DNA of 64,000 nt from an uncultured Pseudodesulfovibrio sp. (GCF_963662885.1 NZ_OY760059.1:1426001-1490000); one strand, 5' to 3'. Shown: positions 32,803 through 41,078, numbered from the stretch's first letter. Made by a program: numbers and translations. The notes: generated from the letters alone by a model not told the origin.

Positions 32803-34272
32803 TCAGATGCCATGTTTTTTGAGCTTGCGCTGCATTGTGCGCATGTTCAGCCCCAGGTCGGCGGCGGTCTGCCCCTTTCGCCACTGATTGCGTTCCAGGG
32901 CCTTGAGCATGATGTGCCGTTCGACCACGTCCATGGCCTCGTCCAGCGTCGCGCAGGATTCGGTGGCGGCCAGGGCGGCGTCCATGTCATGGCCGCCGTC
33001 GGTGGTTTCGATGCCGAAGTCGCTGAAGACCATCTCTCCGAACGTCATGTAGCGTTCCAGCACGTTCTGCAGTTCCCGGACGTTGCCCGGCCAGTTGTGC
33101 GCGTCGAAGGCGGCCCGGATCTTGCCGGGGATGTTCGGAACGGGAGCCCCTTCGCCCAGGTAACGGCTCATGAACTCGGCGCACAGCAGGGGAAGGTCCT
33201 CCAGGCGATCCCGAAGGGGGGGGACGCGGATAGGCAGAACATGGAGGCGGAAATAGAAATCGGAACGCATCCGGCCTTCCTTGACCATTTGGCCGAGGTC
33301 GCGGTTGGTGGCCGCGATGAGCCGGAAGTTGGAGGTCTGCGGCTGGCTCGCGCCCACCGGGGTGAAAAGCTTGCTCTCCAGCGCGCGCAGCAGCTTGACC
33401 TGCAGGGACAGGTCGATCTCGCCGATTTCGTCCAGGAAGAGCGTGCCGCCGTCCGCCGCCGCCAGGTATCCCTTGCGGTCCGACGTGGCGCCGGAAAAGG
33501 CCCCGCGCTTGTGCCCGAAGAACTCACTCTCCATGAGGTTGGCCGGGATGGCGCCGCAGTTGACCGCCACGTAGGGACCGGAGGAGCCGGATTGTTCGTG
33601 GATGGTCTGGGCCACCAGATCCTTGCCCGTGCCGGTCTCGCCCAGGATGATGACGTTGGCGCAGCTCTTGGACGCCTTGACGATCAGCTTGAAGACCTCG
33701 CGCATGCCCGGGTCCTTGCCGATGATGGAGCCGAACTTGTACCGGTCCTCCAGCGTCCCCTGGAGTTTCTGGTTTTCCTGCATCAGCTCGAACTCGCGCA
33801 TCTTCTGGGCGCTGATGTCGATCATGATGCCTTCCAGGTAGAGGGGCGTGCCGTCATCGTCGTAGACACATTCGCCCTGGTCCCAGATCCACTTTAGGCT
33901 GTTGTCGTCCGGAATGACCCGGTAGAGCATCTTGTAGGGCCGTTTGCCCATGATGGCCGCATCCTCTTCCCGGCGCATGGCCGCGAGGTCGTCCGGGTGG
34001 GCCATGGTCTCCATGACGTTGTTCTGCTGGTCGGTGAAGTACTCGGGCGCTACGCCGAATAGCTCGATGCACCCCTTGCTGACGAATTCCAGGGTCGGGT
34101 TGAGGTCTTTATCCAGGGAGCAACGGTAGGCCATCCCCGGAAGATTGTTGAAGAGTCGGGTCAGCTGCCGCTGACTGGCCTGCAGGTCCCGCTTGACGGT
34201 CTCGTATTCGACCAGCTGGCGGGTCAATTCCGCGCATTGCGCCTGCAGTTCTTCATATGTAAAACCGTTCAT
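32803..34272 (-). CDS. Sigma-54-dependent transcriptional activator with PAS domain
   Basis: A 489-aa enhancer-binding protein. Residues 1-35 are a coiled coil (YEELQAQCAELTRQLVEYET), then a PAS domain (about 38-165, RLFNNLPGMAYRCSLDKDLN), the AAA+ domain with Walker A GETGTGKD from residue 211, the sigma-54 loop GAFSGA at 257-262 (Ser in place of the usual Thr), Walker B TLFLDEIGEI, and a C-terminal Fis-type helix-turn-helix (GQTAADLGLNMRTMQRKLKK). The PAS domain may sense a ligand or redox state. ATG 34272 follows GGGAGGTAAAAA. Two dyads of the same design as those at the divergent sigma-54 promoters at 40-41 kb lie 24-65 bases upstream, which points to self-control and to that regulon. Confidence 0.95.
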   Translation of the reverse strand: MNGFTYEELQAQCAELTRQLVEYETVKRDLQASQRQLTRLFNNLPGMAYRCSLDKDLNPTLEFVSKGCIELFGVAPEYFTDQQNNVMETMAHPDDLAAMRREEDAAIMGKRPYKMLYRVIPDDNSLKWIWDQGECVYDDDGTPLYLEGIMIDISAQKMREFELMQENQKLQGTLEDRYKFGSIIGKDPGMREVFKLIVKASKSCANVIILGETGTGKDLVAQTIHEQSGSSGPYVAVNCGAIPANLMESEFFGHKRGAFSGATSDRKGYLAAADGGTLFLDEIGEIDLSLQVKLLRALESKLFTPVGASQPQTSNFRLIAATNRDLGQMVKEGRMRSDFYFRLHVLPIRVPPLRDRLEDLPLLCAEFMSRYLGEGAPVPNIPGKIRAAFDAHNWPGNVRELQNVLERYMTFGEMVFSDFGIETTDGGHDMDAALAATESCATLDEAMDVVERHIMLKALERNQWRKGQTAADLGLNMRTMQRKLKKHGI

Positions 34273-34295
34273 TTTTTACCTCCCTGAAAACCGGG

Positions 34296-34315
34296 TTGCG
34301 ACACTCCTGTCGCAA
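34296..34315. promoter_or_regulatory. Perfect dyad, probable binding site of the sigma-54 activator
   Basis: TTGCGACA-CTCC-TGTCGCAA, a perfect 20-base palindrome 24 bases upstream of the activator start codon. Same core CGACA-N4-TGTCG as at 40910-40923 and 40980-40993. Confidence 0.7.
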
Positions 34316-34320
34316 AGCGG

Positions 34321-34336
34321 GTGACAGATATGTCAC
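34321..34336. promoter_or_regulatory. Second dyad in front of the sigma-54 activator gene
   Basis: GTGACA-GATA-TGTCAC, perfect 6-4-6 dyad, centred 23 bases (about two helix turns) from the dyad at 34296-34315. Confidence 0.6.
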
Positions 34337-34406
34337 TTTCCCGGTTGGGGCAAGGGATTTCTATCGGCTTTCATGAAAGGGGCGCGGGAACCTGCGCCCG
34401 GCGGGC

Positions 34407-34673
34407 CTAGCCGGCTCTGTGGAGCTTGTCGAGCCCGTGCTCAGAGATGCGGTAGACCGACACCAACTGGTTGTCGTCGTCCAGATACGACCCCTCTTCG
34501 TTGAGGATGCCGACCACCTTCAGGGAGAGCAGCTGTTCCTCGATGATCGGGAGGGAGCAGTATTTCTTGTCGGGGTAGTGATCGCGGACGAGGTCGTACA
34601 CGGCCTTGGCGTTCAATGCCTCGCAGTTGCTGAAGCACTTGGCGACCATGGTTTTCAGGGGGATGTCTTGCAT
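34407..34673 (-). CDS. Small winged-helix-like protein
   Basis: An 88-aa product with a good ribosome site (CAGGAGACCGAC) 15 bases after the EamA gene, so cotranscribed with it. The pattern helix (LKTMVAKCFSNCEALN), helix (AKAVYDLVRDHYPDKK), helix (SLPIIEEQLLSLKVVGILNE) and beta-hairpin wing (LVSVYRISEHGLDKLH) matches a compact winged helix-turn-helix of the PadR or MarR type. A DNA-binding role is inference. Two cysteines (Cys13, Cys17) in KCFSNC could be a redox pair. Confidence 0.75.
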   Translation of the reverse strand: MQDIPLKTMVAKCFSNCEALNAKAVYDLVRDHYPDKKYCSLPIIEEQLLSLKVVGILNEEGSYLDDDNQLVSVYRISEHGLDKLHRAG

Positions 34674-34688
34674 GTCGGTCTCCTGTGG

Positions 34689-35705
34689 TTAAACGACGTT
34701 TCTCAGGCTCACCATTTCGCGGGGATTGCCCACCACCATGATCATGCCGACGGTGATGAGTACGGCCCCGTTGATGAGGTTCGCGGTGATGTCCACTTCG
34801 GTGAACATGGCGGAAAAAAGGATGCCCCAGAGGGAGTAGGTGATGTTCACGGCCATGCCGCGACTCACTCCGGTCATGTTCATGGCGCGGTACCAGCACA
34901 GGTAGGCCAGGGCTCCGGCAAGGGCGGCGGAAGGGAATATCCAGTTGATGGACGGGTCGGTCATTGCGGGGGCGAGCAATGCGTATCCTCCGGCCAGGGG
35001 CAGCAACAGGCCCAGGTAGGCGGCGGCGGAGGTGATCTGTCGGAGGTTCAGGGCCACATCCGGGTCGAGGAGGTCCATGCCGGAAGTGGCCAGCACGCCT
35101 TCAAGTCCCCAGCCCACGGTGGCAAGCAGGGCAAAGGCGATGCCGAGATAAAAATCGCTGCCCAAGGTTCCCTCGGGCGGGGTGTAGCCGATGACCACGC
35201 CGCCCGCCACACAGAGGGCGAGCCCTGCCCATGCGCGGGGCAGGATGCGCTCCTTGAGGAAAACGGCGGCCAGGATGGAGGCCACGGCCGGATACAGGGC
35301 GCTGATGGGGATGACGTAGGCGGGGCCGGCGAATTTCAGGCCGAGCATGTAGCAGGACATGGCCATGGGACCGCCGAACAGGGCGCCGAGAACGATGGGG
35401 CGGGCGATCCTGGAGCGCATTGTCCGGAGCAGCTCGCGGTTGCGGCCGGTGATGCTGTTGACGAGCAGCAGCCACAGGGCGCTGAAGGTGTCGTGAAGCG
35501 CTCCCACGGTCAGCGGAGCCAGGAGCCAGTATTTCTCGTCCAGAAAGGCGGCGGAGGCAAAGGACAGACTCAGGATGACGCTGTCGAATCCCCAGCCGAT
35601 GCCGGAGAAGAGGGCCATGGCCAGGCCTTTTTTGGCGTAGGTCATGTCTCGCTTCAGTTGGAGGGCCGAAAGGGCGGCGGCTGCGCTCGTCGGTTGGGCG
35701 TTCAT
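34689..35705 (-). CDS. EamA/DMT family transporter
   Basis: A 338-aa transporter with ten membrane helices and two EamA repeats (KKGLAMALFSGIGWGFDSVI, ISALYPAVASILAAVFLKER, CWYRAMNMTGVSRGMAVNIT, LINGAVLITVGMIMVVGNPR). The start ATG 35705 follows GAGGCAGAACAGC. It is not closely similar to the EamA protein at 31301-32263. It lies downstream of a terminator that ends the phosphatase-like gene unit, and upstream of the small winged-helix-like gene. Substrate unknown; proximity to the BCCT gene suggests a role with the same compound or its product. Confidence 0.9.
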   Translation of the reverse strand: MNAQPTSAAAALSALQLKRDMTYAKKGLAMALFSGIGWGFDSVILSLSFASAAFLDEKYWLLAPLTVGALHDTFSALWLLLVNSITGRNRELLRTMRSRIARPIVLGALFGGPMAMSCYMLGLKFAGPAYVIPISALYPAVASILAAVFLKERILPRAWAGLALCVAGGVVIGYTPPEGTLGSDFYLGIAFALLATVGWGLEGVLATSGMDLLDPDVALNLRQITSAAAYLGLLLPLAGGYALLAPAMTDPSINWIFPSAALAGALAYLCWYRAMNMTGVSRGMAVNITYSLWGILFSAMFTEVDITANLINGAVLITVGMIMVVGNPREMVSLRNVV

Positions 35706-35750
35706 GCTGTTCTGCCTCGGGTCGTGTAGCTGGGGCGTTTATGTCACAAG

Positions 35751-35781
35751 GCCCGGAGGGCGGCAGAGCCGTCCTCCGGGC
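35751..35781 (-). terminator. Terminator after the degenerate phosphatase-like gene
   Basis: Stem GCCCGGAGG / CCTCCGGGC extended inward by GCGG/CCGT, 33 bases after the stop codon on the minus strand. Confidence 0.7.
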
Positions 35782-35814
35782 AGAATGGATATCTATGTCG
35801 GGAGCGGGTGACCG

Positions 35815-36393
35815 CTATGCGCAGTCGTGCTTGTCCCAGGGCTCGCGGGTATCGCGCTGCAGGGCGACTTCCATGCGGCCGATGGCTTCCTTGAGCTTGG
35901 TCACTTCCTTCATCTTCATGTTCGGGTCCTTGAGGGCCTGGTAGAGGACGGCACCCATGCAGTCGGCCGGAACCGGCAGGTCGGAGACGTAGCACAGGGT
36001 GGCGATCACATCGGAAGCGGTGGCGCCGCGATCCAGGGAACCGGCCTTCTTGTCCATGCCCATGCCGGACAGGTACAGGCCGCCGTCGCAGGCCAGGGCG
36101 ATGAGGGTCCGGCGGTCGGCCGCTTCGGACAGAACGGCCATGGCCGCATCCAGAGCGGCGCCGTCCACATCACCGAGTTCGACAACGGCGAAAGCGCCGT
36201 CATCCTCGAAGACCTTGGCCACGCCCTCGGGAGCGACCTTGGCCGCGCCCTCGATGGCGGCGGCCATGCCGGCCAGGCCAGCGCCCTCGAAGTTGGGGAA
36301 GGAAACGGCCTTCTTGTTGAACTTTTCCATGGCCTGGCCGCCGTTGATGTCGGCCTGGCCGCAAATGACCAATATCGCTTTCTTGTCTGCCAT
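35815..36393 (-). CDS. Degenerate alkaline-phosphatase-superfamily C-terminal half
   Basis: A 192-aa protein starting at ATG 36393 (AAGGAGAGAACA). Its last 90 residues run parallel to the C-terminus of the intact phosphatase superfamily protein encoded just upstream (36687-38573): SDVIATLCYVSDLPVPADCM, GAVLYQALKDP against DVVPTFCYATGNPVPADTEG, AVIYQMFTDHE. Where the intact protein has the metal motif TCVISDHGATPIG, this one has LIALACDGGLYLSGM, so the ligand His is lost, and the nucleophile half is absent. It starts with KKAILVICGQADINGGQAME. It may bind a ligand or the intact enzyme; catalysis is not expected. Confidence 0.7.
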   Translation of the reverse strand: MADKKAILVICGQADINGGQAMEKFNKKAVSFPNFEGAGLAGMAAAIEGAAKVAPEGVAKVFEDDGAFAVVELGDVDGAALDAAMAVLSEAADRRTLIALACDGGLYLSGMGMDKKAGSLDRGATASDVIATLCYVSDLPVPADCMGAVLYQALKDPNMKMKEVTKLKEAIGRMEVALQRDTREPWDKHDCA

Positions 36394-36632
36394 TGTTCTC
36401 TCCTTGAGTGCAGGGCGCACGGCCCTGTTTTCTGGCTTCCGCAGTGGCTTGAGCGGGGCAGCCTGTTACGTTGCCTCGGCCGGTTTCAACTCTTCTCGGG
36501 TGAACCGGCCCGCCTTCGTCCCGATTCGGGGGACGAGGAACTTCGCGTCGGTGGACGCTGGCGAAATTTCAATATCCGGTCGGCGTATGTCCGGGGTGTC
36601 CGTCCCGGCCCTTTGGTGGACGCCGCCCGGTT

Positions 36633-36667
36633 GCGGGAACGGTCGCTCGGGGACCGACCGTTCCCGC
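36633..36667 (-). terminator. Strong hairpin after the phosphatase-family gene
   Basis: Perfect 13-base stem GCGGGAACGGTCG / CGACCGTTCCCGC with a 9-base loop, 20 bases after the stop codon on the minus strand. No T tract, so it may only reduce transcription into the 35815-36393 gene. Confidence 0.7.
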
Positions 36668-36686
36668 TTCATGGGCGAGATGAATG

Positions 36687-38573
36687 TTATTCGTGGTCCG
36701 TGAACATCTGGTAGATGACGGCGCCTTCGGTGTCGGCCGGAACCGGGTTGCCGGTGGCGTAGCAGAAGGTCGGGACGACATCGACCAGCCAGCGGGGACG
36801 GTCGTAGACATAGCCCTGCTTGACGCCGGGGCCGCGCCACATCATGACGTTCTTCAGGGTGCCGCATCCGGATTCGCCGGTGGGGAAGCCGTAGCCGTGC
36901 TCGGCCATGTACTCGGGCTTCAGGACGTACACGACGTCACCGGCCTGCTCGCCGCCCATGCCGAAGACCTTGGCGTCTTCCTTGGGGATGGCGCACATGA
37001 CCGGGCGTTCGCCGGTCTCGGGGTGCTTGTAGTCGTACAGGGCGTCGATGATCTCGTTGCGGACCTTCTCGTAATCCTCGTCCTCGACGATGCCGCCGGG
37101 GTACTTGGACTTGAGGTTGACGTAGACGAACATGTAGCGCTGCGGGACGGCCTTGGACTTCTCGGGGATGAGGTCGTAGTTGAAGCCTTCGGACTCTTCC
37201 CACACGGAACCGGCGTCCTCTTTGGAGCGGGCTTCGTAGGCGGTCAGGCCGGCCTGCTTCAGAGCCTCAGCGGTGTTGAGGATCGGTCCGATGGGGGTGG
37301 CGCCGTGGTCGGAGATGACGCAGGTCAGGGTGTCGGCCGGGAGCAGCTCCATCATGGTGCCCAGGAAACGGTCCTCGATCTGGTAGATGGCGCGCTCGAG
37401 ATCCTTGGCGGGGCCGCTGATGGCCGGGTCCGCGTTGTCGATCTTGTCCAGGTAGCCGTGGTAGAACCAGTCGATGAGGTGGGTGTGCATGTACAGCAGA
37501 TCCCAGTCGGCGTGGTCCTTCATCAGGGTGGTGATGATCTCGGTCAGCCACTCGGAGTGGAACTGGGCCAGCTCAACCATGGTCTCGTCGTCGATGACGC
37601 CGTTGACCAGGCCGACAAAGCCCATGTCGTTGGCCAGGATGTTCTTGGTGAAATCAACGTTCTTCAGGGCGTCGGCCGGGGCGCAGTAGCCCTTGGTGCC
37701 GGTGATGCCGGAGATGTACAGCTTGAAATCCTCGGCGTCGTCGGACAGCTCCATCAGCTTGCAGCGGAAGTAGCCCTTTTCCAGACGGCCGTCGGCGTCC
37801 ATGGGGAACTCGGCCTCGACGACCTTGGACCATTCGCGGACCTTGATGGTGAAGAAGGCCTTGGAAAAGTCCTTTTCCGGGCACAGGGCGAACACGTCGT
37901 AGCCGTCGTCCTCGGATTCCCAGGTCAGGCCGTACCAGGTCTGGGGAGCGAGCTTCTCGACCGCGTGCGGGAACTCCATGGGGATGGCCATGTCCAGGGG
38001 CTCGAGGTCCTGGATCTCTTCGGGCAGGTTCTTCCAGCCCTCGGCCTCTTCGAACTGGGCCTGGACGCCGATGGGGTAGTAGTCGGAGGCGACGCAGGAC
38101 TCGGAGCAGAGGTGCTCACGGTGTTCGTAGCCGGTGTACTGCCAGCGGCACTCGGCGGCGGACAGACCCTCGCCCTGAACCATGATGCCGTTTTCCATCT
38201 TGGACGGCCAGGAGGTGGGGTAGTTGACCACCAGGGACTTCTTGCCGGCCTTGTCCCAGCGGTCCCAGATGGTTTCGGCGGTCAGCATCTTGGAGCCGAA
38301 GGCCTGGACGCACTTGGAGAAGTGCAGGGACTCGCCCTCGTTGTAATAATAGTAGTCCTCGACACCGTGGGTGCGCGGGTAGGCGCCGGTGCAGATGGAG
38401 GCCCAGGAGGGCGGGGTGACGGTGGGCATGTTGTAGCCCTCGGTCATGTAGGTACCCTCGGCCTTGAACCTCTCGAAGTTGGGGAGCGCGCCCTCGGCGA
38501 TAAGCACCTCAAGGCGTTTGGGAATAGCGCAGTCGAAACCCAGGAGAGCGATTCTCTTCGCTTCGTTTGACAT
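36687..38573 (-). CDS. Alkaline phosphatase superfamily phosphodiesterase/nucleotide pyrophosphatase-like enzyme
   Basis: A 628-aa cytoplasmic enzyme (no signal peptide) of the type I phosphodiesterase group. Start ATG 38573 (AAAGGAGAAAAGC). Metal and catalytic motifs: Asp in RIALLGFDCAIPK, nucleophile Thr in MPTVTPPSWASICTG, Asp/His in LIDWFYHGYLDKID, TCVISDHGATPIG, and the final His near HGYGFPTGESGCG. The Thr nucleophile excludes a Cys/Ser-type sulfatase. The substrate is unknown; a phosphodiester or phosphate ester of a compound imported by the neighbouring BCCT carrier is a reasonable guess. It lies downstream of the BCCT gene, with a weak hairpin between, and so probably belongs to the sigma-54 unit. 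Confidence 0.88.
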   Translation of the reverse strand: MSNEAKRIALLGFDCAIPKRLEVLIAEGALPNFERFKAEGTYMTEGYNMPTVTPPSWASICTGAYPRTHGVEDYYYYNEGESLHFSKCVQAFGSKMLTAETIWDRWDKAGKKSLVVNYPTSWPSKMENGIMVQGEGLSAAECRWQYTGYEHREHLCSESCVASDYYPIGVQAQFEEAEGWKNLPEEIQDLEPLDMAIPMEFPHAVEKLAPQTWYGLTWESEDDGYDVFALCPEKDFSKAFFTIKVREWSKVVEAEFPMDADGRLEKGYFRCKLMELSDDAEDFKLYISGITGTKGYCAPADALKNVDFTKNILANDMGFVGLVNGVIDDETMVELAQFHSEWLTEIITTLMKDHADWDLLYMHTHLIDWFYHGYLDKIDNADPAISGPAKDLERAIYQIEDRFLGTMMELLPADTLTCVISDHGATPIGPILNTAEALKQAGLTAYEARSKEDAGSVWEESEGFNYDLIPEKSKAVPQRYMFVYVNLKSKYPGGIVEDEDYEKVRNEIIDALYDYKHPETGERPVMCAIPKEDAKVFGMGGEQAGDVVYVLKPEYMAEHGYGFPTGESGCGTLKNVMMWRGPGVKQGYVYDRPRWLVDVVPTFCYATGNPVPADTEGAVIYQMFTDHE

Positions 38574-38625
38574 GCTTTTCTCCTTTAATTCCAATAGTTT
38601 AAGTTATTTATAGCGATGCAAGTAA

Positions 38626-38658
38626 GGACCCGGCCCCAGACGCCGGTTTGCCGGGTCC
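38626..38658 (-). terminator. Hairpin between BCCT gene and phosphatase-family gene
   Basis: 9-base stem GGACCCGGC / GCCGGGTCC with a 15-base loop that can itself pair. On the minus strand CCTTACTT follows. It may only partly stop transcription. Confidence 0.55.
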
Positions 38659-38681
38659 CTCTTGGGAATGGCTAATCAGGA

Positions 38682-40235
38682 TCAGTCTTTAGGCTTGCAG
38701 TATTTAACCAGGGCGTTGTCTTCCTTGGTCATCTTGAACCAGGCCGCGATGGCGAACGCGATGGGGATGAGCATCAACGCGCCCGAGAAGTTCGCGAATA
38801 TCTTCACTGGTCCGAGGCCGCCCATGGTGATGGCTGCCAGGGCCAGACCCGCCTGGATCACGGCCCAGTAGAAGCGGTGACCGCGGGTGGGCTCGTGGCC
38901 GGGCTCCAGCTTGGTGGTGGCCGCGCAGGAGATGACGTAGGCGCAGGAGTCGACCGAGGTGGCCAGGAAGATGGTCGAGAAGACGCAGTAGCCGATCAGG
39001 ACAAGGTGTCCCATGGGCAGGCTCTGCAGGGTCGCGACCAGTGCGGCGGGGCCGCCGCTGGCCTTGAGTACGCCCACGGCGTCAACAATGCCGTTGAGTT
39101 GGGCGTACATGGTGTAGCCGCCGAACACGGCGTGGATCATGTAGGATCCGGCGATGCCGCCGGCCAGGCCCATGGCAACTACCTGGCGCACGGAGCGGCC
39201 ACGGGAGATGCGGGCGATGAACAGGCCCATGAACGGGCCGTAGGACGCCATCCACAGAGCGTAGAAGATGGTCCAATCCTGCGGGAAGGAACCCTTGGTG
39301 TAGGGGTCGGTCCAGAAGATCATGCCCCAGAAGTTGTTCAGCATGTGGCCGAAGGAGCTGGTGAAGTTGTCGACGATGAACACGGTCGGTCCCACGATGA
39401 AGCAGAAGAAGACCATGGCCAACGCGATGATCACGTTGGTGTCGGACAGCAGCTTGATGCCTTTTTTCAGACCCAGGGACACGGAGGCGGTGAAGATCAC
39501 GGCCGAGACGGCCAGGACGATCAGCTCCATGGTGAAGCTGGGCTCGATACCCAGAACGGCTCCCAGAGCGTGGTTGACGATGGGCACGGATACACCCATG
39601 ACCGCGGCGTTGGAGAACATCAGGCCGATGATGAAGAAGACCTCGATGCCCTTGCCGATGCCGCCGTTGGCTCTTTTACCCAGGATGGGCTCGGCTGTGG
39701 AGCTGATGCGCAGAACGGGTTTCTTGCGCTTGTAGTACATGTAGCAGATGGGCAGGGCGGTAACCATGTACCAGGGCCAGGTGACCGGTCCCCAGTGCAG
39801 CAGCACGTAGGACATGGCCCATTCGAAGGACTGCCTGGAGAGCGGTTCAGCGAATTTGGGCGGGTAGGCCAGGTTGAACAGCGGTTCGACGATGGACCAG
39901 AACATGACCGCGCCGGCGACGCCGGAGCAGAACATCATCGCGATCCAGGAGTAGTTGTTGAATTCGGGCTTCTCATCCTCTTCGCCGAACTTGATCTCGC
40001 CATACCGGGAGAACATGAAATAGCAGGAGAGAATCATCATGCCGACGGACGCCCACAGGTACCAGGTGCCTGTGGTGTGCGCGAAAACGCCGTACACGGT
40101 TTTGAGAAAATTTTCACTTTGCTCGGTAAAAAGAATCGAGCAAGCAATGATGACGATCAGAACCAGAGTTGCCGGGATAAGGATTTTCTTATCGGGTCGA
40201 AGATCTACACCTTCGCCGGTGCCGTTTTGGGCCAT
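38682..40235 (-). CDS. BCCT family transporter with unusual aromatic box
   Basis: A 517-aa, twelve-helix betaine/carnitine/choline-type transporter. Start at ATG 40235, immediately after GGAGGAGGT; an in-frame ATG at 40283 has no ribosome site. Family features: FWSIVEPLFNLAYPP, the helix-8 region FYALWMASYGPFMGLFIARISRGRS, and VFSTIFLATSVDSCAYV. Two family motifs are altered: the Gly-rich GMGIGLMF of sodium-coupled betaine carriers is here CSGVAGAVMF, and the Trp-rich box of BetP (FYWAWWISWSPF) is FYALWMASYGPF, keeping one Trp. The substrate may thus not be betaine or choline and coupling may be sodium-independent as in CaiT. A sigma-54 promoter with two upstream dyads lies in front. Confidence 0.93.
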   Translation of the reverse strand: MAQNGTGEGVDLRPDKKILIPATLVLIVIIACSILFTEQSENFLKTVYGVFAHTTGTWYLWASVGMMILSCYFMFSRYGEIKFGEEDEKPEFNNYSWIAMMFCSGVAGAVMFWSIVEPLFNLAYPPKFAEPLSRQSFEWAMSYVLLHWGPVTWPWYMVTALPICYMYYKRKKPVLRISSTAEPILGKRANGGIGKGIEVFFIIGLMFSNAAVMGVSVPIVNHALGAVLGIEPSFTMELIVLAVSAVIFTASVSLGLKKGIKLLSDTNVIIALAMVFFCFIVGPTVFIVDNFTSSFGHMLNNFWGMIFWTDPYTKGSFPQDWTIFYALWMASYGPFMGLFIARISRGRSVRQVVAMGLAGGIAGSYMIHAVFGGYTMYAQLNGIVDAVGVLKASGGPAALVATLQSLPMGHLVLIGYCVFSTIFLATSVDSCAYVISCAATTKLEPGHEPTRGHRFYWAVIQAGLALAAITMGGLGPVKIFANFSGALMLIPIAFAIAAWFKMTKEDNALVKYCKPKD

Positions 40236-40385
40236 ACCTCCTCCAATGTGGGTACTGGCGGTCCGCTGGCGCGCCATATGCACCTTTGGACCTGGTTTAG
40301 ATTGTAGCTTGGTCTAACCTTGTTGAAACAGCGGATATCGGGTGAAGAAAACCCTCCTCTCCCGTCGAACCGCCAGCCCCCTTGA

Positions 40386-40401
40386 GCAATATGCAGGCCA
40401 A
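40386..40401 (-). promoter_or_regulatory. Sigma-54 promoter of the BCCT gene
   Basis: Minus strand TTGGCCTGCATATTGC: GG and GC of the -24/-12 elements exactly 10 bases apart, with TGGC-N7-TTGC. The start site would be near 40374, about 140 bases before the ATG. Confidence 0.7.
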
Positions 40402-40480
40402 AGAGTGCCGATCGGCCAAAGTGCCCGGTTGAATTGTGAAAACCGGCGCAATAATGGCAAACAGCATCTTTCGGCGTTGG

Positions 40481-40496
40481 GCGACATTCTCGTCGC
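40481..40496. promoter_or_regulatory. Upstream activator dyad for the BCCT promoter (near copy)
   Basis: GCGACA-TTCT-CGTCGC, one mismatch to TGCGACA-N4-TGTCGCA; centred about 114 bases upstream of the predicted start site. Confidence 0.6.
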
Positions 40497-40548
40497 GATT
40501 TTTTGAAAATGAGAATTTTATTCATAAAACCGGCCTGTTGTACCGTGG

Positions 40549-40562
40549 CGACAAAATAGTCG
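40549..40562. promoter_or_regulatory. Upstream activator dyad for the BCCT promoter (far copy)
   Basis: CGACA-AAAT-AGTCG, one mismatch to the core dyad; centred about 181 bases upstream of the predicted BCCT start site. Confidence 0.55.
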
Positions 40563-40909
40563 TAAACGCGCTACAAACGTCCGCTTTTCATTTCGCCTCT
40601 AAAAAGGCCTCGAAGCGCGGCCTGGGCGACTTGCCGGCGAGGTCCTGCCACGGTCCGGCAATGCAGGCAAGCGGAATTTTCGGGACCGTTTTCGAGAAGA
40701 AGGCCTTCTATATTATAAATGAGGGAATTGCTCGCCCGAATCTTTTATAATTTCATCGTTGGCGCGGAAGAAGAGCGCTTGATCGCAGGCCGGGTTTCCG
40801 GGAGCCTTCGGACAGTTCCGTCGTATTTCTTTATCATTCTGATATTATTTAAAAATAGTAGGTAATGTGGCCCAATATCCGCCGATTTTTCGCCGGGTAT
40901 GTCTGCGTG

Positions 40910-40923
40910 CGACAGCGGTGTCG
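40910..40923. promoter_or_regulatory. Upstream activator dyad for the osmC-lpd promoter (far copy)
   Basis: CGACA-GCGG-TGTCG, perfect, extended by GTG before it; about 189 bases upstream of the predicted start at 41105. Confidence 0.65.
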
Positions 40924-40979
40924 TACTCCTCTGACACGCCGTATTTCGGGCAATTTTAGGAGAATTGTGTTCGGCATGA

Positions 40980-40993
40980 CGACAGTAATGTCG
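40980..40993. promoter_or_regulatory. Upstream activator dyad for the osmC-lpd promoter (near copy)
   Basis: CGACA-GTAA-TGTCG, perfect; about 119 bases upstream of the predicted start. The rest of 40284-41144 shows no gene; open frames at 40436-40750 and 40865-41326 have no ribosome site and no family. Confidence 0.65.
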
Positions 40994-41078
40994 CTTGTGG
41001 GCGGATTGAGGCGCCGTTCATGGCCCGGGATATTCTACGTGATTCGGCAAATGCCCGTCCTGGCATTGCTTGTGCGGA

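Noticed and set aside
40436..40750. 104-codon plus-strand frame in the divergent promoter region
   Set aside because: No ribosome site or family; overlaps the upstream dyads of the BCCT promoter.
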